Part shown: piece after piece, positions 32,249-42,958 of the stretch
Layout: the number at the start of each line of letters is the position of its first letter
Numbering within the stretch: the first letter of the stretch is position 1
DNA from: Buchnera aphidicola (Hyadaphis tataricae)
GTDB lineage: Bacteria; Pseudomonadota; Gammaproteobacteria; Enterobacterales; Enterobacteriaceae
Assembly: GCF_005081445.1 (NCBI RefSeq)
Contig: NZ_CP034873.1
Coordinates: 186,001-250,000, forward strand
DNA: 64,000 nucleotides
Reading direction: 5' to 3'
The notes under the pieces: model-generated
Told to the model about the DNA's origin: nothing
The model's input: only the letters and a program-made list of their open reading frames with translations
Database searches by the model: none
Made by a program: the position numbers and the translations under genes

Positions 32249-32902
32249 TTAAAAAAATTTTGTTAAATAATTTTTTTTTGTATTAATTATTTGATTATAA
32301 TTATGTTTTTTTGATAAATATGAATAAAAATGATTTAAGTATTCAACACATTGAGATATTTTTTTTATATTGTTTTTATTAAAAATAATATCATCTGATA
32401 TTGAAATTCTAGTTTTTCTGCTAGCTTGTATAGAAATCATTCTTCTTGCTTCTTGGATATTGATCTTGTCTCTTTTTATTATTCGTTGGATTTGTCGATT
32501 AATTGTTGTATCCACTAATAAAATTCTATCAGGTTTTTTTTCTAATTTTTTTTCTATCAATAAAGGTACTACCCATAAACACCAAGCTGATTTTAAAAGT
32601 TTGATTTGATTTTGACTTTCCTGATAAATTTTAGGATGCAAAAGATTTTCCAACCATAATCTATCATTTTTATTTTCAAAAATATGTTTTCTCAATAAGG
32701 ATCGATTAATAGAATTATTATAATTTAATATTTTTTTTCCAATTTTTTGTGCAATAATCAAAGATATTTTTACATTTTTTTCTATGATATTTTTTGCGAT
32801 GATGTCGGTATCGATAACATTAACACCTATTTTTTTAAAACAGTCAGAAACTGTTGTTTTTCCACTACCAATACCTCCAGTAAGTGCTACAATATAAGTC
32901 AT
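32249..32902 (-). CDS. coaE: Dephospho-CoA kinase
   Basis: Phosphorylates the 3'-OH of dephospho-CoA, the last step of CoA synthesis. 217 aa, E. coli 206. The P-loop IVALTGGIGSGKTTVSDCF is at the N-terminus. VIDTDIIAKNI with the conserved Asp, LHPKIY, VPLLIE and the lid RIIKRD follow. The extra residues are a Lys/Asn/Tyr-rich C-terminal tail typical of AT drift. It is divergent from guaC with 56 bases between. Confidence 0.95.
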   Translation of the reverse strand: MTYIVALTGGIGSGKTTVSDCFKKIGVNVIDTDIIAKNIIEKNVKISLIIAQKIGKKILNYNNSINRSLLRKHIFENKNDRLWLENLLHPKIYQESQNQIKLLKSAWCLWVVPLLIEKKLEKKPDRILLVDTTINRQIQRIIKRDKINIQEARRMISIQASRKTRISISDDIIFNKNNIKKISQCVEYLNHFYSYLSKKHNYNQIINTKKNYLTKFF

Positions 32903-32958
32903 AAGTTTTATTTTTTTGAGGTTTGTAATCTATATATTTTATTTAGGATAACAAATTT

Positions 32959-34008
32959 ATGCGCATTGAAGAAGACATAAAATTAGGATTTAAAGATGTG
33001 TTAATTAGACCCAAACGTTCTATATTAAAAAGTCGTTCTGAAGTAGATCTTATGCGTACTTTTTCTTTTAAATATTCTTCTGTTATGTGGTCTGGCATTC
33101 CTATTATTGCTGCAAATATGGATACAATAGGAACTTTTGAAATGGTGAGAGCTTTATCTAAATTTCATATACTTACAGCAGTGCATAAATATTATTCATT
33201 AGATGAATGGAAGAATTTTATTAATATATCATCTCAACACATATTAAAACATGTCATAGTTTCAATAGGTACATCGCTAGAAGAAATGAAAAAAATTAAA
33301 GAAATTTTTTTGTTGTCTGATTCATTAAAATATATTTGTATTGATGTAGCAAATGGTTATTCTGAACATTTTGTTTCGTTTTTAAAAAAAATCAGACATT
33401 GTTTTCCTAATAAAATTATTTGTGCAGGAAATGTTGTGACTGGAGAAATGGTTGAAGAACTGATAATTTCGGGTGCCGATATAGTTAAAGTAGGTATTGG
33501 TCCAGGTTCAGTATGTACAACGAGACTAAAAACTGGTGTTGGATATCCTCAACTTTCAGCTATTATAGAATGTTCTGATGCAGCACATGGTTTGAATGGT
33601 CATATTATTAGTGACGGAGGATGTTCTGTTTCTGGAGATATAGCTAAAGCTTTTGGTGGAGGAGCTGATTTTGTGATGTTAGGAGGAATGCTTTCTGGTC
33701 ATTCTGAATGTTCAGGAGATATTATTGAAGAAAGATCAAAAAAATATATGTTATTTTATGGTATGAGTTCAAATTCTGCAATGAAACGGTATACAGGGGA
33801 AATTCGGAGATATCGTGCTTCAGAAGGAAAAACAGTAAAAATACCCTTTCGAGGATGTGTAGATTCTACTATCAGTGATATTTTAGGGGGTTTACGTTCT
33901 ACATGTACTTATGTCGGTGCTGAAAAATTAAAACAATTAACAAAAAGAACAACTTTTATAAGAGTAACAGAACAAGAAAATTGTATTTTTGATATTTTTA
34001 ACAAATAA
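32959..34008 (+). CDS. guaC: GMP reductase
   Basis: Reduces GMP to IMP with NADPH, linking guanine and adenine nucleotide pools. 349 aa, E. coli 347. The catalytic cysteine lies in [17 protein letters not shown], and GAHIISDGG-like and [14 protein letters not shown] motifs bind the nucleotide. [17 protein letters not shown] at the start matches the family. It lies upstream of aceE but more than 200 bases away and is probably its own transcript. The pdhR gene that precedes aceE in E. coli is missing. Confidence 0.97.
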   Translation: MRIEEDIKLGFKDVLIRPKRSILKSRSEVDLMRTFSFKYSSVMWSGIPIIAANMDTIGTFEMVRALSKFHILTAVHKYYSLDEWKNFINISSQHILKHVIVSIGTSLEEMKKIKEIFLLSDSLKYICIDVANGYSEHFVSFLKKIRHCFPNKIICAGNVVTGEMVEELIISGADIVKVGIGPGSVCTTRLKTGVGYPQLSAIIECSDAAHGLNGHIISDGGCSVSGDIAKAFGGGADFVMLGGMLSGHSECSGDIIEERSKKYMLFYGMSSNSAMKRYTGEIRRYRASEGKTVKIPFRGCVDSTISDILGGLRSTCTYVGAEKLKQLTKRTTFIRVTEQENCIFDIFNK

Positions 34009-34238
34009 ACATTTTTTTAATAACACTGTCGTGATTTATTTTTAATGAAAGTCAATAAAATTAATTCTATTTTTTTATATATTTAATTTTATTAACTTTT
34101 TAGATATTTGTTATTAACAGTTTAATTACCTTATAAAAGGTAAAATGGTGTATTTTATTAAATTCAAAAAATAATGTTTATAATAATGTGTGTTAACGTT
34201 GATTTAATTATTAATATATAATGTATAAGGAATTTACC

Positions 34239-36902
34239 ATGTCAGAACGTTTATATGATGACGTGGATCCAATTGAAACTAGCGATTGGGTGCAGGCTAT
34301 TGAATCCGTTATACGAATAGAAGGTCGTAAACGAGCTTATTTTTTAATTGAACAAATTTTAAAACAATCTAAAATTAACAGATCAGATTTTTTTAAATTA
34401 TATTTAACGAGTGATTATGTTAATACTATTTCTGTTGAAGACGAATTTGAATATCCTGGAAATCTTGTTTTAGAAAAACAGATTTGTTCTGCAATTCGTT
34501 GGAATGCTATAATGATGGTATTGCGTGCATCTAAGAAAAATTTAGAATTAGGCGGACATTTATCATCTTTTCAATCATCAGCAACAATATATGAAGTATG
34601 TTTTAATCATTTTTTTAGAGCTAAAAATGATAAAAATGGAGGTGATTTAGTTTATTTTCAAGGTCACATAGCTCCTGGTATTTATTCTCGTGCTTTTTTA
34701 GAAGGACGTTTATCAGAAGAACAAATTAATCATTTTAGGCAAGAAGTAGATGGAAAAGGTGTATCTTCTTATCCGCATCCTAAATTAATGCCAAATTTTT
34801 GGCAATTTCCTACTGTATCTATGGGTTTAGGAGCGATTTGTGCTATTTATCAAGCAAAATTTTTAAAATATTTAAACAATAGAAAATTAAAAGATACTGC
34901 TCAACAAGTGGTTTATGCTTTTTTAGGTGATGGTGAAATGGATGAGCCAGAATCTAAAGGAGCGATTGCTACAGCTGTTCGTGAAGGGTTAGATAATTTA
35001 ATATTTGTTATTAATTGTAATTTGCAAAGATTAGATGGTCCAGTAGTTGGAAATGGAAAAATTATTAATGAATTAGAAAATTTTTTTTCCGGTGCAGGTT
35101 GGAGTGTAATAAAAGTTATATGGGGTCATAGATGGGATAAATTATTAAAAAAAGATAAAACTGGAAGGTTAATTCAACTAATGAATGAAACAATAGATGG
35201 TGATTATCAAACTTTTAAATCTAAAGATGGTGCATATGTTAGAAAAAATTTTTTTGGAAAATATAAAGAAACGCTTGACTTAGTTAAAGATATGACTGAT
35301 GAAGAAATATGGAAATTAAATAGAGGAGGACACGATCCAAAAAAAATGTTTAATGCTTTTAAAAAAGCTAAAGAAACACAAAATAAACCAACAGTAATTT
35401 TAGCACATACTATAAAGGGTTATGGTATGGGAAAAATTGCAGAAGGTAAAAACATTGCTCATCAAATTAAACAAATAAACATTGATGAAATCATGCATAT
35501 TCGTGATCGTTTTCATATTCCAATATCCGATAATAATTTAACTGAGTTACCATATGTTACCTTTGATAAAAATTCTGAAGAATATTCTTATATGCATTCA
35601 CAAAGAAAAAAATTAGGAGGATACATTCCTATTCGTTTGTCTAAGTTTACTAATCCAATAATACTACCAGATTTACTTGATTTTAATGTTTTATTAAAAG
35701 AACAAAATAAAAAAATTTCTACAACTATAGCATTTGTTCGTGTTTTAAATATCATTTTAAAAAATAATTTTGTTAAACATTTAATAGTTCCTATTATTGC
35801 CGATGAAGCACGTACTTTTGGTATGGAAGGCCTGTTTCGAACTATTGGTATCTACAGTTCTAATGGTCAAAATTATACCCCTCAAGATAGAGAACAATTA
35901 GCTTATTATAAAGAATCTAAAACAGGTCAAATTCTACAAGAAGGTATAAATGAATCAGGTGCTGCAGCATCCTGGCTAGCAGCAGCAACTTCTTATAGCA
36001 CTAATGATTTTCCTATGATTCCTTTTTATATTTATTATTCAATTTTTGGTTTTCAAAGAATTGGAGATTTATTGTGGGCAGCTGGAGATCAGCAAGCAAG
36101 AGGTTTTTTGATTGGAGGCACTTCCGGAAGAACAACTCTTAACGGCGAAGGTCTGCAACATGAAGATGGGCATAGTCATATACAATCTTTAACTATTCCT
36201 AATTGTATATCTTATGATCCTGCTTTTGCATATGAAATTGCTGTAATTATTCAAGATGGACTAAGACGTATGTATGGTCCATTACAAGAAAACATATATT
36301 ATTACATTACTACAATTAATGAAAAATATTATATGCCTGCAATGCCGAAGGGTGTAGAAAAAGGTATTTGTAAAGGTATTTATAAATTAAAAACTTTACA
36401 TCGTTCAGCATTAAAAGTTCAACTTATGGGTTCGGGAGCGATCTTACGTTCTGTTTGTGATGCTGCTGAAATTTTATCAAAAGATTATCTTATAACAACA
36501 GAAATATACAGTGTTACCTCTTTTACAGAATTAGCTAGAAATGGTGAAGATTGTGAGCGATGGAATATGCTACATCCTGATAAAGAAAAAAAATTAGCTT
36601 ATATTAAAAAAATCATGAATACTAGTCCAGCGGTTGCTGCTACCGATTATATGAAATTATTTGCTGAACAAATTCGAAATTATATTCCTTCGAAAGAATA
36701 TTATGTGTTAGGAACAGATGGTTTTGGTCTTTCAGATAGCCGTAGTAAATTAAGAAGTCATTTTGAAGTGAACTCACATTATATTGTTATAGCTGCATTA
36801 CATTTGTTAGCTAAAATAAATAGTATTTCGTTTAAGTTAGTAGAGGATGCGCTTATCAAATTTAATATTGATGTTAACAAAATTAATCCGCGTTTAGCTT
36901 AA
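34239..36902 (+). CDS. aceE: Pyruvate dehydrogenase E1 component
   Basis: Thiamin diphosphate enzyme that decarboxylates pyruvate and acetylates the lipoyl group of AceF. 887 aa from the ATG at 34239, exactly the E. coli length. An upstream ATG at 34221 would add six residues, but an AAGGA site lies between the two and family homology begins at MSERLYDDVDPIET. The ThDP motif starts at GDGEMDEPES and ends in NCNLQRLDG. HTIKGYGMG and GEGLQHEDGHSHI carry active-site His residues. It heads the aceE-aceF-lpdA operon. Confidence 0.98.
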   Translation: MSERLYDDVDPIETSDWVQAIESVIRIEGRKRAYFLIEQILKQSKINRSDFFKLYLTSDYVNTISVEDEFEYPGNLVLEKQICSAIRWNAIMMVLRASKKNLELGGHLSSFQSSATIYEVCFNHFFRAKNDKNGGDLVYFQGHIAPGIYSRAFLEGRLSEEQINHFRQEVDGKGVSSYPHPKLMPNFWQFPTVSMGLGAICAIYQAKFLKYLNNRKLKDTAQQVVYAFLGDGEMDEPESKGAIATAVREGLDNLIFVINCNLQRLDGPVVGNGKIINELENFFSGAGWSVIKVIWGHRWDKLLKKDKTGRLIQLMNETIDGDYQTFKSKDGAYVRKNFFGKYKETLDLVKDMTDEEIWKLNRGGHDPKKMFNAFKKAKETQNKPTVILAHTIKGYGMGKIAEGKNIAHQIKQINIDEIMHIRDRFHIPISDNNLTELPYVTFDKNSEEYSYMHSQRKKLGGYIPIRLSKFTNPIILPDLLDFNVLLKEQNKKISTTIAFVRVLNIILKNNFVKHLIVPIIADEARTFGMEGLFRTIGIYSSNGQNYTPQDREQLAYYKESKTGQILQEGINESGAAASWLAAATSYSTNDFPMIPFYIYYSIFGFQRIGDLLWAAGDQQARGFLIGGTSGRTTLNGEGLQHEDGHSHIQSLTIPNCISYDPAFAYEIAVIIQDGLRRMYGPLQENIYYYITTINEKYYMPAMPKGVEKGICKGIYKLKTLHRSALKVQLMGSGAILRSVCDAAEILSKDYLITTEIYSVTSFTELARNGEDCERWNMLHPDKEKKLAYIKKIMNTSPAVAATDYMKLFAEQIRNYIPSKEYYVLGTDGFGLSDSRSKLRSHFEVNSHYIVIAALHLLAKINSISFKLVEDALIKFNIDVNKINPRLA

Positions 36903-36914
36903 GAGGTAAAAACA

Positions 36915-38126
36915 GTGGATATTGAAGTCAAAATGCCTGATATTGGTGTAGATGAAGTAGAAGTTATAGAAATATTAGTCAAAATAAATGACAAAGTAGA
37001 ATATGAACAAGGACTAATCACTGTAGAAGGCGATAAAGCTTCAATGGACATACCGTCTCCAAAATCGGGTTTTATTAAACATATTTATGTAAAAATTGGT
37101 GATAAAGTTAAAACTTCTTCTGTTTTAATGGTTTTAAATATTCTTGAAAAGTTAAACCATAATGATCAAAATGTATTGAAAAAAGATAAAAACAGTTTAG
37201 ATCAAGAAGTTATTAAAGATTTAAACTATTTAAAAAATAATTTTGTACACGCGACACCTGTCGTAAGACGTTTAGCTAGAGATTTAAAAATTAAATTAGA
37301 TGATGTGATTCCTACAGGTCGTAAACATCGTATTTTAAGAGAAGACGTCGAAGCATATGCAAAAATACTAAATTGTAACAATAAAGAAAATAATGTAATT
37401 CAAGCTAATATTTCTGATATATTAACAATAAAAGAAATTGATTTAACTAATATTCAAAAAAAAACAGGTATTAATTTGCAAAAAAATTGGAAAAATATAC
37501 CTCATGTGACACAATTTGATGAAGTAGATATTACTATCTTAGAAAAATTTCGAAAAAAATATAATTTTGAGAATAACAATCTTCACCAAAAATCGCATAA
37601 TGTGACAATATTAATTTTCATTTTAAAAGTTGTTGCTTGTGCATTAAAACGATTTCCTATATTTAATAGTTCTTTTTCCGAAAATAATCATAAAATTATA
37701 TTAAAAAAATATATTAATATAGGTGTTGCTGTTGATATAAAAGATGGTTTAGTTGTTCCCGTTTTAAAAAATGTTGATCAGAAAAATATTAAACAATTGT
37801 CTTTAGAATTGATAGCGCTGTCAGAAAAAGCACGTCAAAAAAAATTAAATAAATCAGATATATCAGAAGGTTCTTTTACAATATCTAACTTAGGTGGTAT
37901 TGGAGGTGGTTGGTTTTCTCCGATTATTAACGCCCCTGAAGTAGCAATTCTTGGTATATCAAAATCCATAATTAAACCATTATGGAATGGTACAGAATTC
38001 ATTCCTTCTTTAATGCTGCCTTTATCTTTGTCATATGATCATCGAGTTATTAATGGTGCTGATGCAGCACGTTTTATTACATTTATTGGTAAGTTGCTTT
38101 CTGATATGCATTTTTTGATTATGTAA
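36915..38126 (+). CDS. aceF: Pyruvate dehydrogenase E2, dihydrolipoamide acetyltransferase
   Basis: Core of the pyruvate dehydrogenase complex: transfers the acetyl group from lipoyl lysine to CoA. 403 aa, against 630 in E. coli, because only one lipoyl domain (residues 1-77; Lys41 in EGDKASMDIP) is present instead of three. The peripheral subunit-binding domain follows (ATPVVRRLARDL... about 112-148), then the catalytic domain with SYDHRVINGADAARF carrying the active-site His. The start is GTG at 36915 with AGAGG upstream. It lies 12 bases after aceE. Confidence 0.96.
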   Translation: MDIEVKMPDIGVDEVEVIEILVKINDKVEYEQGLITVEGDKASMDIPSPKSGFIKHIYVKIGDKVKTSSVLMVLNILEKLNHNDQNVLKKDKNSLDQEVIKDLNYLKNNFVHATPVVRRLARDLKIKLDDVIPTGRKHRILREDVEAYAKILNCNNKENNVIQANISDILTIKEIDLTNIQKKTGINLQKNWKNIPHVTQFDEVDITILEKFRKKYNFENNNLHQKSHNVTILIFILKVVACALKRFPIFNSSFSENNHKIILKKYINIGVAVDIKDGLVVPVLKNVDQKNIKQLSLELIALSEKARQKKLNKSDISEGSFTISNLGGIGGGWFSPIINAPEVAILGISKSIIKPLWNGTEFIPSLMLPLSLSYDHRVINGADAARFITFIGKLLSDMHFLIM

Positions 38127-38147
38127 TTTATTCTTTAAGAGGTAAAA

Positions 38148-39566
38148 ATGCATCAAGAATTTCATACTCAAGTTGTCGTTATTGGATCAGGTCCATCTGG
38201 TTATTCCGCAGCTTTTCGTTGTGCAGATTTAGGTTTAAAAACAATCTTAATAGAACGCTATGATAAATTAGGAGGTGTATGTTTAAATGTAGGTTGCATT
38301 CCTTCAAAAGCTTTGCTCCATATATCTAAATTAATTAAAGAGGCTCAAGAATTACATGTGACAGGTGTATCGTTTAGCGACCCATTAATTGATATTGAAA
38401 AAATAAGATGTTGGAAAAATAGTATTATTGATAAACTGAGTCATGGTTTATCTGTCATGAGAAAAAAAAGAAACATCAAAATTATTCAAGGATTTGCTAT
38501 TTTTAATACTGAAAAAAGTATTTTAGTCAACAATGAACAAGAGACAGTGACTGTTTTTTTTGAAAATGCTATCATCGCTACTGGTTCTACTGCAATTCAA
38601 ATGCCTTCACTGCCTTATGAAAATGACAATGTTTGGAATTCAACTGATGCGTTATTGTTAAAAAAGATACCAGATCGTTTTTTAATTATAGGATCTGGTA
38701 TTATTGGTTTAGAAATGGCAACAATATATAGCGCATTAGGTTCTAAAGTTGACGTGATCGATCGTTTTACAAGATTTTTACCTGCATTAGATAAAGATAT
38801 TACGGATCTATATATCAAATCTATAAATAGTAGATTCAATGTCATGTTAAACACTCATGTGAGTAAAGTCAAAATTAGCAAAAATGGATTAATGACAACA
38901 ATTGTCAAAAATAATGTTGATACAATATCTGAGTTTTACGATGCTATATTAATCGCAATAGGAAGAACACCAAATGTCAAACAAATAGGATTAGAAAAAA
39001 TAGGATTAAAAATTAATAATTTTGGATTTATCGATGTGGATCAACAGTTAAAAACTAGTATTCCTCATATTTATGCTATTGGCGATGTGACAGGTCCACC
39101 AATGTTAGCTCATAAAGGAACTCATGAAGGTCATATTGCAGCCGAAGTTATTTCTGGCAAAAATCATTTTTTTGAACCTACATGTATTCCATCTGTAGCA
39201 TATACTGATCCAGAAATTGCTTGGGTTGGATTAAATGAAACAGAAGCTAAAGAAAAAAATATAGATTATGAAGTTTCTGTTTTTCCTTGGTCAGCTTCAG
39301 GTAGAGCTATAGCCTCAAATTCTTCTATAGGTATGACAAAATTAATATTTGATAGAACAACTCATAGAATTCTTGGTGGATCTATTATCGGTACAAATGC
39401 TGGTGAATTAATTGGTGAAGTGACTCTTGCAATTGAAATGGGCTGTGACGCTGAAGATATTGCATTAACTATTCATGCTCATCCGACTTTATATGAATCT
39501 ATCGGTTTATCTGCAGAAATTTTTCATGGAAGTGTCACAGATCTTTTAAATGTAAAATCTAAATAA
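38148..39566 (+). CDS. lpdA: Dihydrolipoamide dehydrogenase
   Basis: FAD enzyme that reoxidises the lipoyl groups of pyruvate and 2-oxoglutarate dehydrogenases and makes NADH. 472 aa, E. coli 474. The redox disulfide is GGVCLNVGCIPSK (Cys45 and Cys50). GSGPSGYSAAF binds FAD, GSGIIGLEMA binds NAD, and HAHPTLYESIG holds the catalytic His-Glu pair. An AGAGG site precedes the ATG, 21 bases after aceF. A hairpin follows the gene. Confidence 0.98.
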   Translation: MHQEFHTQVVVIGSGPSGYSAAFRCADLGLKTILIERYDKLGGVCLNVGCIPSKALLHISKLIKEAQELHVTGVSFSDPLIDIEKIRCWKNSIIDKLSHGLSVMRKKRNIKIIQGFAIFNTEKSILVNNEQETVTVFFENAIIATGSTAIQMPSLPYENDNVWNSTDALLLKKIPDRFLIIGSGIIGLEMATIYSALGSKVDVIDRFTRFLPALDKDITDLYIKSINSRFNVMLNTHVSKVKISKNGLMTTIVKNNVDTISEFYDAILIAIGRTPNVKQIGLEKIGLKINNFGFIDVDQQLKTSIPHIYAIGDVTGPPMLAHKGTHEGHIAAEVISGKNHFFEPTCIPSVAYTDPEIAWVGLNETEAKEKNIDYEVSVFPWSASGRAIASNSSIGMTKLIFDRTTHRILGGSIIGTNAGELIGEVTLAIEMGCDAEDIALTIHAHPTLYESIGLSAEIFHGSVTDLLNVKSK

Positions 39567-39576
39567 TTATTTTTAA

Positions 39577-39606
39577 GTTATCTAATAAAATTTTTTATTA
39601 GATAAC
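39577..39606. terminator. Perfect 14-bp hairpin between lpdA and speD
   Basis: GTTATCTAATAAAA, a TT loop, then TTTTATTAGATAAC, an exact inverted repeat 10 bases after the lpdA stop, between convergent genes. It is likely a terminator of the pyruvate dehydrogenase operon, although no T run follows on either strand. Confidence 0.6.
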
Positions 39607-39688
39607 AATACACATATATTTATAGATAATTATTTCTCATATATAAAAATTCATTTTTTTGTGTTGTACAATTACATTTATGCTGTAT

Positions 39689-40498
39689 TTAGGAATACAC
39701 CTCTTTGTTTTTTGTCGATAAATTTTTGCCATAATATATTTCTCTCATTTCTTTCCATAATAAATTTATTATATATGATTCTTCTGTTTTTTTTAGATCT
39801 TTTAAATCAATGTTAAAAAGATAGTTTTTTAAATTAAATTCTCTTAACAGCATTCTCGTATGAAAAATGTTTTCTTGATATACATTGACATCAACCATAT
39901 CATACATAGATTTTATGTTGTTCGACATGAAATTTTGAATTGAACTGATTTTATGATCGATAAAATGTTTAATGCCATGAATATCTCGTGTAAATCCTCT
40001 AACACGATATTCAATTGTTACGATATCTGATTCTAGTTTTTGTATAAGATAATTTAAAGCGTTAAGAGGGGATATGATTCCGCATGTTGAAACTTCAATG
40101 TCTGCTCTAAAAGTACAAATACCACTTTGAGGATGGCTTTCTGGATATGTATGTACACATATATGACTTTTATCTAAATGAGCAAGAACAGAAGACGAAA
40201 CAATATTGTTATTTAAAATATTAATTTTTTTTATATTTATGGGTTCTTCACACACGAGAATAGTTACACTTGCCCCTTGAGGTTCGTAGTCTTGATGAAA
40301 AATATTCAAAACATTTGCACCAATAATAGAACAAGTTTTTTTTAATATTTTAGTTAATCGAATTGCATTATATTGTTCATCGATATAAGAAATATAACTA
40401 TTACGTGAATCGTCAGTATTCGCATAGCAAATATCATAGATACAAAAACTTAGGCTTTTAGTTAAATTGTTAAAGCCATATAATTTTAGTTTTTGCAA
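39689..40498 (-). CDS. speD: S-adenosylmethionine decarboxylase proenzyme
   Basis: Makes decarboxylated SAM, the aminopropyl donor for spermidine. 269 aa, E. coli 264. The self-cleavage site is [15 protein letters not shown], where Ser111 becomes the pyruvoyl cofactor. [14 protein letters not shown] and [10 protein letters not shown] are family marks. It is transcribed with speE, whose stop lies 5 bases upstream. Confidence 0.97.
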   Translation of the reverse strand: MQKLKLYGFNNLTKSLSFCIYDICYANTDDSRNSYISYIDEQYNAIRLTKILKKTCSIIGANVLNIFHQDYEPQGASVTILVCEEPINIKKINILNNNIVSSSVLAHLDKSHICVHTYPESHPQSGICTFRADIEVSTCGIISPLNALNYLIQKLESDIVTIEYRVRGFTRDIHGIKHFIDHKISSIQNFMSNNIKSMYDMVDVNVYQENIFHTRMLLREFNLKNYLFNIDLKDLKKTEESYIINLLWKEMREIYYGKNLSTKNKEVYS

Positions 40499-40503
40499 TT
40501 TAA

Positions 40504-41385
40504 TTACTCTCCTATGAAAGGATTTTCACTATTCTTTAATTCATTCAGAATATATTGAGGTAAATAAAAACTACTTATATGGATTTTAGAGTTATAATAA
40601 TTAAAAGTTAATTTTGTATGTTTTATGCGCGATTGCAATGTTGTTAAAGATTGTTTTCTTAATTCTATATTATCAGTACCCCACGCAAATATCATGATTC
40701 CACCATAATATGTAGGAATAGCTGCTTGATATAATCGTGTATCATAAAAAATTTTATTTAAAATTTTATAAGAGGATATTGTTTCATTTTTTTGAAGAAA
40801 AAATACACCATTTTGTGCTACAAAAATACCATTTTTATGAAGACAATTTTTGCAATTATAATAAAATTCTGATAAAAACAAATTTTTTCCATAATTCACT
40901 GGGTCTGTTGAATCAGATATAATTAAATCAAATTTTTTTTTTGTTATTTTCGTGAAATTAAAACCATCATCAATAATTAATTTTACACGAGAATCTTCGT
41001 AAGCATGATTGCTATGATTAGGGAAAAAAATATTGCATAAATCAATAATTTTTTGATCAATTTCTACCATAGTAATATTTCTGATGTGTTCATGTTTACA
41101 TACTTCACGAAGTATACCACCATCTCCACCTCCTATTATTAATACACTTTCTATTGAATTATGAGCAAAGATAGGAAGATGAGTTAACATTTCATGATAT
41201 ATAAATTCATCTTTTTCAGTAGTTTGAACAATGTCATCTATGACTAAAATTTTTCCAAAAATAGAATTTTTAAAAATCATCACGTTTTGATAATCAGTTT
41301 TACCTTTATATAAAAGCTCATCAACTGTAAAATATTGCCCAAGATGACAATAAAGTTTTTCATGCCATGTGTTTTTTTGATCCAT
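40504..41385 (-). CDS. speE: Spermidine synthase
   Basis: Transfers an aminopropyl group from decarboxylated SAM to putrescine, giving spermidine and methylthioadenosine. 293 aa, E. coli 288. [15 protein letters not shown] start region, the nucleotide-binding [16 protein letters not shown], and [12 protein letters not shown] with the catalytic Asp are clear. A 10-A tract (40933-40942) is in frame. With speD it forms the polyamine unit. The by-product is the substrate of MtnN encoded just upstream on the same strand. Confidence 0.97.
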   Translation of the reverse strand: MDQKNTWHEKLYCHLGQYFTVDELLYKGKTDYQNVMIFKNSIFGKILVIDDIVQTTEKDEFIYHEMLTHLPIFAHNSIESVLIIGGGDGGILREVCKHEHIRNITMVEIDQKIIDLCNIFFPNHSNHAYEDSRVKLIIDDGFNFTKITKKKFDLIISDSTDPVNYGKNLFLSEFYYNCKNCLHKNGIFVAQNGVFFLQKNETISSYKILNKIFYDTRLYQAAIPTYYGGIMIFAWGTDNIELRKQSLTTLQSRIKHTKLTFNYYNSKIHISSFYLPQYILNELKNSENPFIGE

Positions 41386-41534
41386 GGTGTTTTTTCTATT
41401 ACCTTATTAATATAATGTTGTGAAAATTTGATCATTAATCAAAAATCATCAATGTATTGTAACAATTGATTATATTTTTAGATGTTAAAGCAGGAAAGTG
41501 ATGCTATTAAAAAAGTAATTTTTTAAAAATTATT

Positions 41535-41552
41535 TTAGAAATATATTTCTAA
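41535..41552 (-). terminator. 18-base perfect palindrome after mtnN
   Basis: TTAGAAATATATTTCTAA is self-complementary and, on the minus strand, is followed by AAATAATTTTT. It lies in the 273-base spacer between mtnN and speE, 107 bases past the mtnN stop. It may end mtnN transcription, but chance is possible in DNA this AT-rich. I saw nothing else in the spacer. Confidence 0.35.
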
Positions 41553-41658
41553 GAATATTTTTTCATATGTGCAATTTTTTTTAAAAACTACGTTCTTCAA
41601 GATTATCAAAAATATCATAAGAATACTATTTTTTATTCACTTAGTTATGTTTCATGTT

Positions 41659-42357
41659 TTATATTGTAATAATGTTTTCTAAAATTATTTTTACAAAATT
41701 TGAAGACTGTAAGGATGCAATATCAATGTTTTTTTTAAAGTTTACAGTTGCACTATTATCAGATGCATCAGAAATAGATTTAATAACAATAAAAGGGATG
41801 TTAAATTTATAGCATACTTGACCTATTGCAGCTGACTCCATATCCACAGCGACAGCAGAAGAAAAATGATGTTTTAATTGATTTACATATACTTTTTTTC
41901 TGACAAATGAATCTCCGCTAACAATAATACCTGTATAAAATGGTAACTGAAATTGTTTAGATACTTCTTTAAAAAAATTAAATAATACGTTATTTACTCG
42001 AAAAAATTTTGGATACGTAGGTATTTGTCCTAAAGAATATCCAAAATTTTTTAGATTGACATCATAATAGCATATTTTTTTAGGAACAATAAGATCTCCA
42101 ATTGATAATGTTTTAATCAAACCTCCAGCAGATCCACTATTAATAATTAAATCAATTTTACACAATTGAATTAAAGTCATACATGCAATAGCAGCTGAAA
42201 CTTTTCCTATTCCTGATTGAATTAAAAAAATTTCATGTGTTTTAAACATTCCTATATATATTTTAGAATTGATAAGATTTTTGATGTGGTATGGTTTTAT
42301 TATGTTTTTGATTATTTGAATTTCTTGATGCATTGCACCGATTATTCCAATTTTCAT
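41659..42357 (-). CDS. mtnN: 5'-methylthioadenosine/S-adenosylhomocysteine nucleosidase
   Basis: Hydrolyses MTA and SAH to adenine plus the thioribose or ribosyl-homocysteine, clearing by-products of polyamine synthesis and methylation. 232 aa, same as E. coli. MKIGIIGAMHQEI at the start, SGIGKVSAA, NSGSAGGL, VDMESAAIGQVC with the substrate-binding Met-Glu, and KSISDASDN with the catalytic Asp are conserved. Its place next to speDE fits its job. Confidence 0.96.
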   Translation of the reverse strand: MKIGIIGAMHQEIQIIKNIIKPYHIKNLINSKIYIGMFKTHEIFLIQSGIGKVSAAIACMTLIQLCKIDLIINSGSAGGLIKTLSIGDLIVPKKICYYDVNLKNFGYSLGQIPTYPKFFRVNNVLFNFFKEVSKQFQLPFYTGIIVSGDSFVRKKVYVNQLKHHFSSAVAVDMESAAIGQVCYKFNIPFIVIKSISDASDNSATVNFKKNIDIASLQSSNFVKIILENIITI

Positions 42358-42414
42358 ATTTTTGATGTTGTATTTGTATTATCTTTATAAAAAATACCAA
42401 TGAATGTGATGTGT

Positions 42415-42759
42415 TTAAATATTAAATGAGGCACCGCATCCACATGTATTTTTTGCATTAGGATTGGATACTATAAATTTAGAGCCTTCTAAATTTTCTA
42501 AATAATCAATTTTTCCTCCATATAAATACTGTAAACTAATTGGATCAATAACTAATGACACATTTGACTGATTAATTACTATATCATTTTTATTGACCCT
42601 TTCATCAAAAATAAATTGATATTGAAATCCACTGCATCCACCTCCACTGATATATATTCTTAATTTTAAATTATTATTTTGTTTTTCTTTAATCAGGTTT
42701 TTTATTTTTTTCGTTGCGCTATCAGTAAAACTGAGATATTCTTTTTTTGATTTTGTCAT
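42415..42759 (-). CDS. erpA: Iron-sulfur cluster insertion protein ErpA
   Basis: A-type carrier that delivers Fe-S clusters to apo-enzymes, in E. coli including those of isoprenoid synthesis. 114 aa, same as E. coli. The three ligand cysteines are in [11 protein letters not shown] and NTCGCGASF, and the fold matches along its whole length. It is divided from ftsZ by a terminator hairpin, so it should have its own promoter in that spacer. Confidence 0.96.
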   Translation of the reverse strand: MTKSKKEYLSFTDSATKKIKNLIKEKQNNNLKLRIYISGGGCSGFQYQFIFDERVNKNDIVINQSNVSLVIDPISLQYLYGGKIDYLENLEGSKFIVSNPNAKNTCGCGASFNI

Positions 42760-42855
42760 TTTTTATTCTCAAAGATGTCGAATATATTATAATTTTTTAT
42801 TTTATCATAAATAAAAATTTTTTATATTTTGTTTTTAATAAAACATTTAAAAGGG

Positions 42856-42887
42856 TGTGCCAATAAATTTATTGCGTTATTGGCACA
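42856..42887 (-). terminator. Terminator downstream of ftsZ
   Basis: TGTGCCAATAA (42856-42866) and TTATTGGCACA (42877-42887) form an 11-bp perfect stem with a 10-base loop. On the minus strand the stem is followed by CCCTTTT and T-rich DNA. It closes the long dcw transcript after ftsZ. Confidence 0.8.
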
Positions 42888-42958
42888 AGGTTTTAAGATA
42901 ATTACATAATTAATATGTAATTTACTGTATTAAAATATTTTTTAATAATTTAAATTAT

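Noticed and set aside
34221..34238. Upstream ATG for aceE
   Set aside because: The AAGGA site lies after it, and the family starts at MSERL from the ATG at 34239.
34009..34238. A pdhR remnant or a clear promoter before aceE
   Set aside because: A TATAAT at 34179 has no convincing -35 partner, and no regulator-like frame is present.
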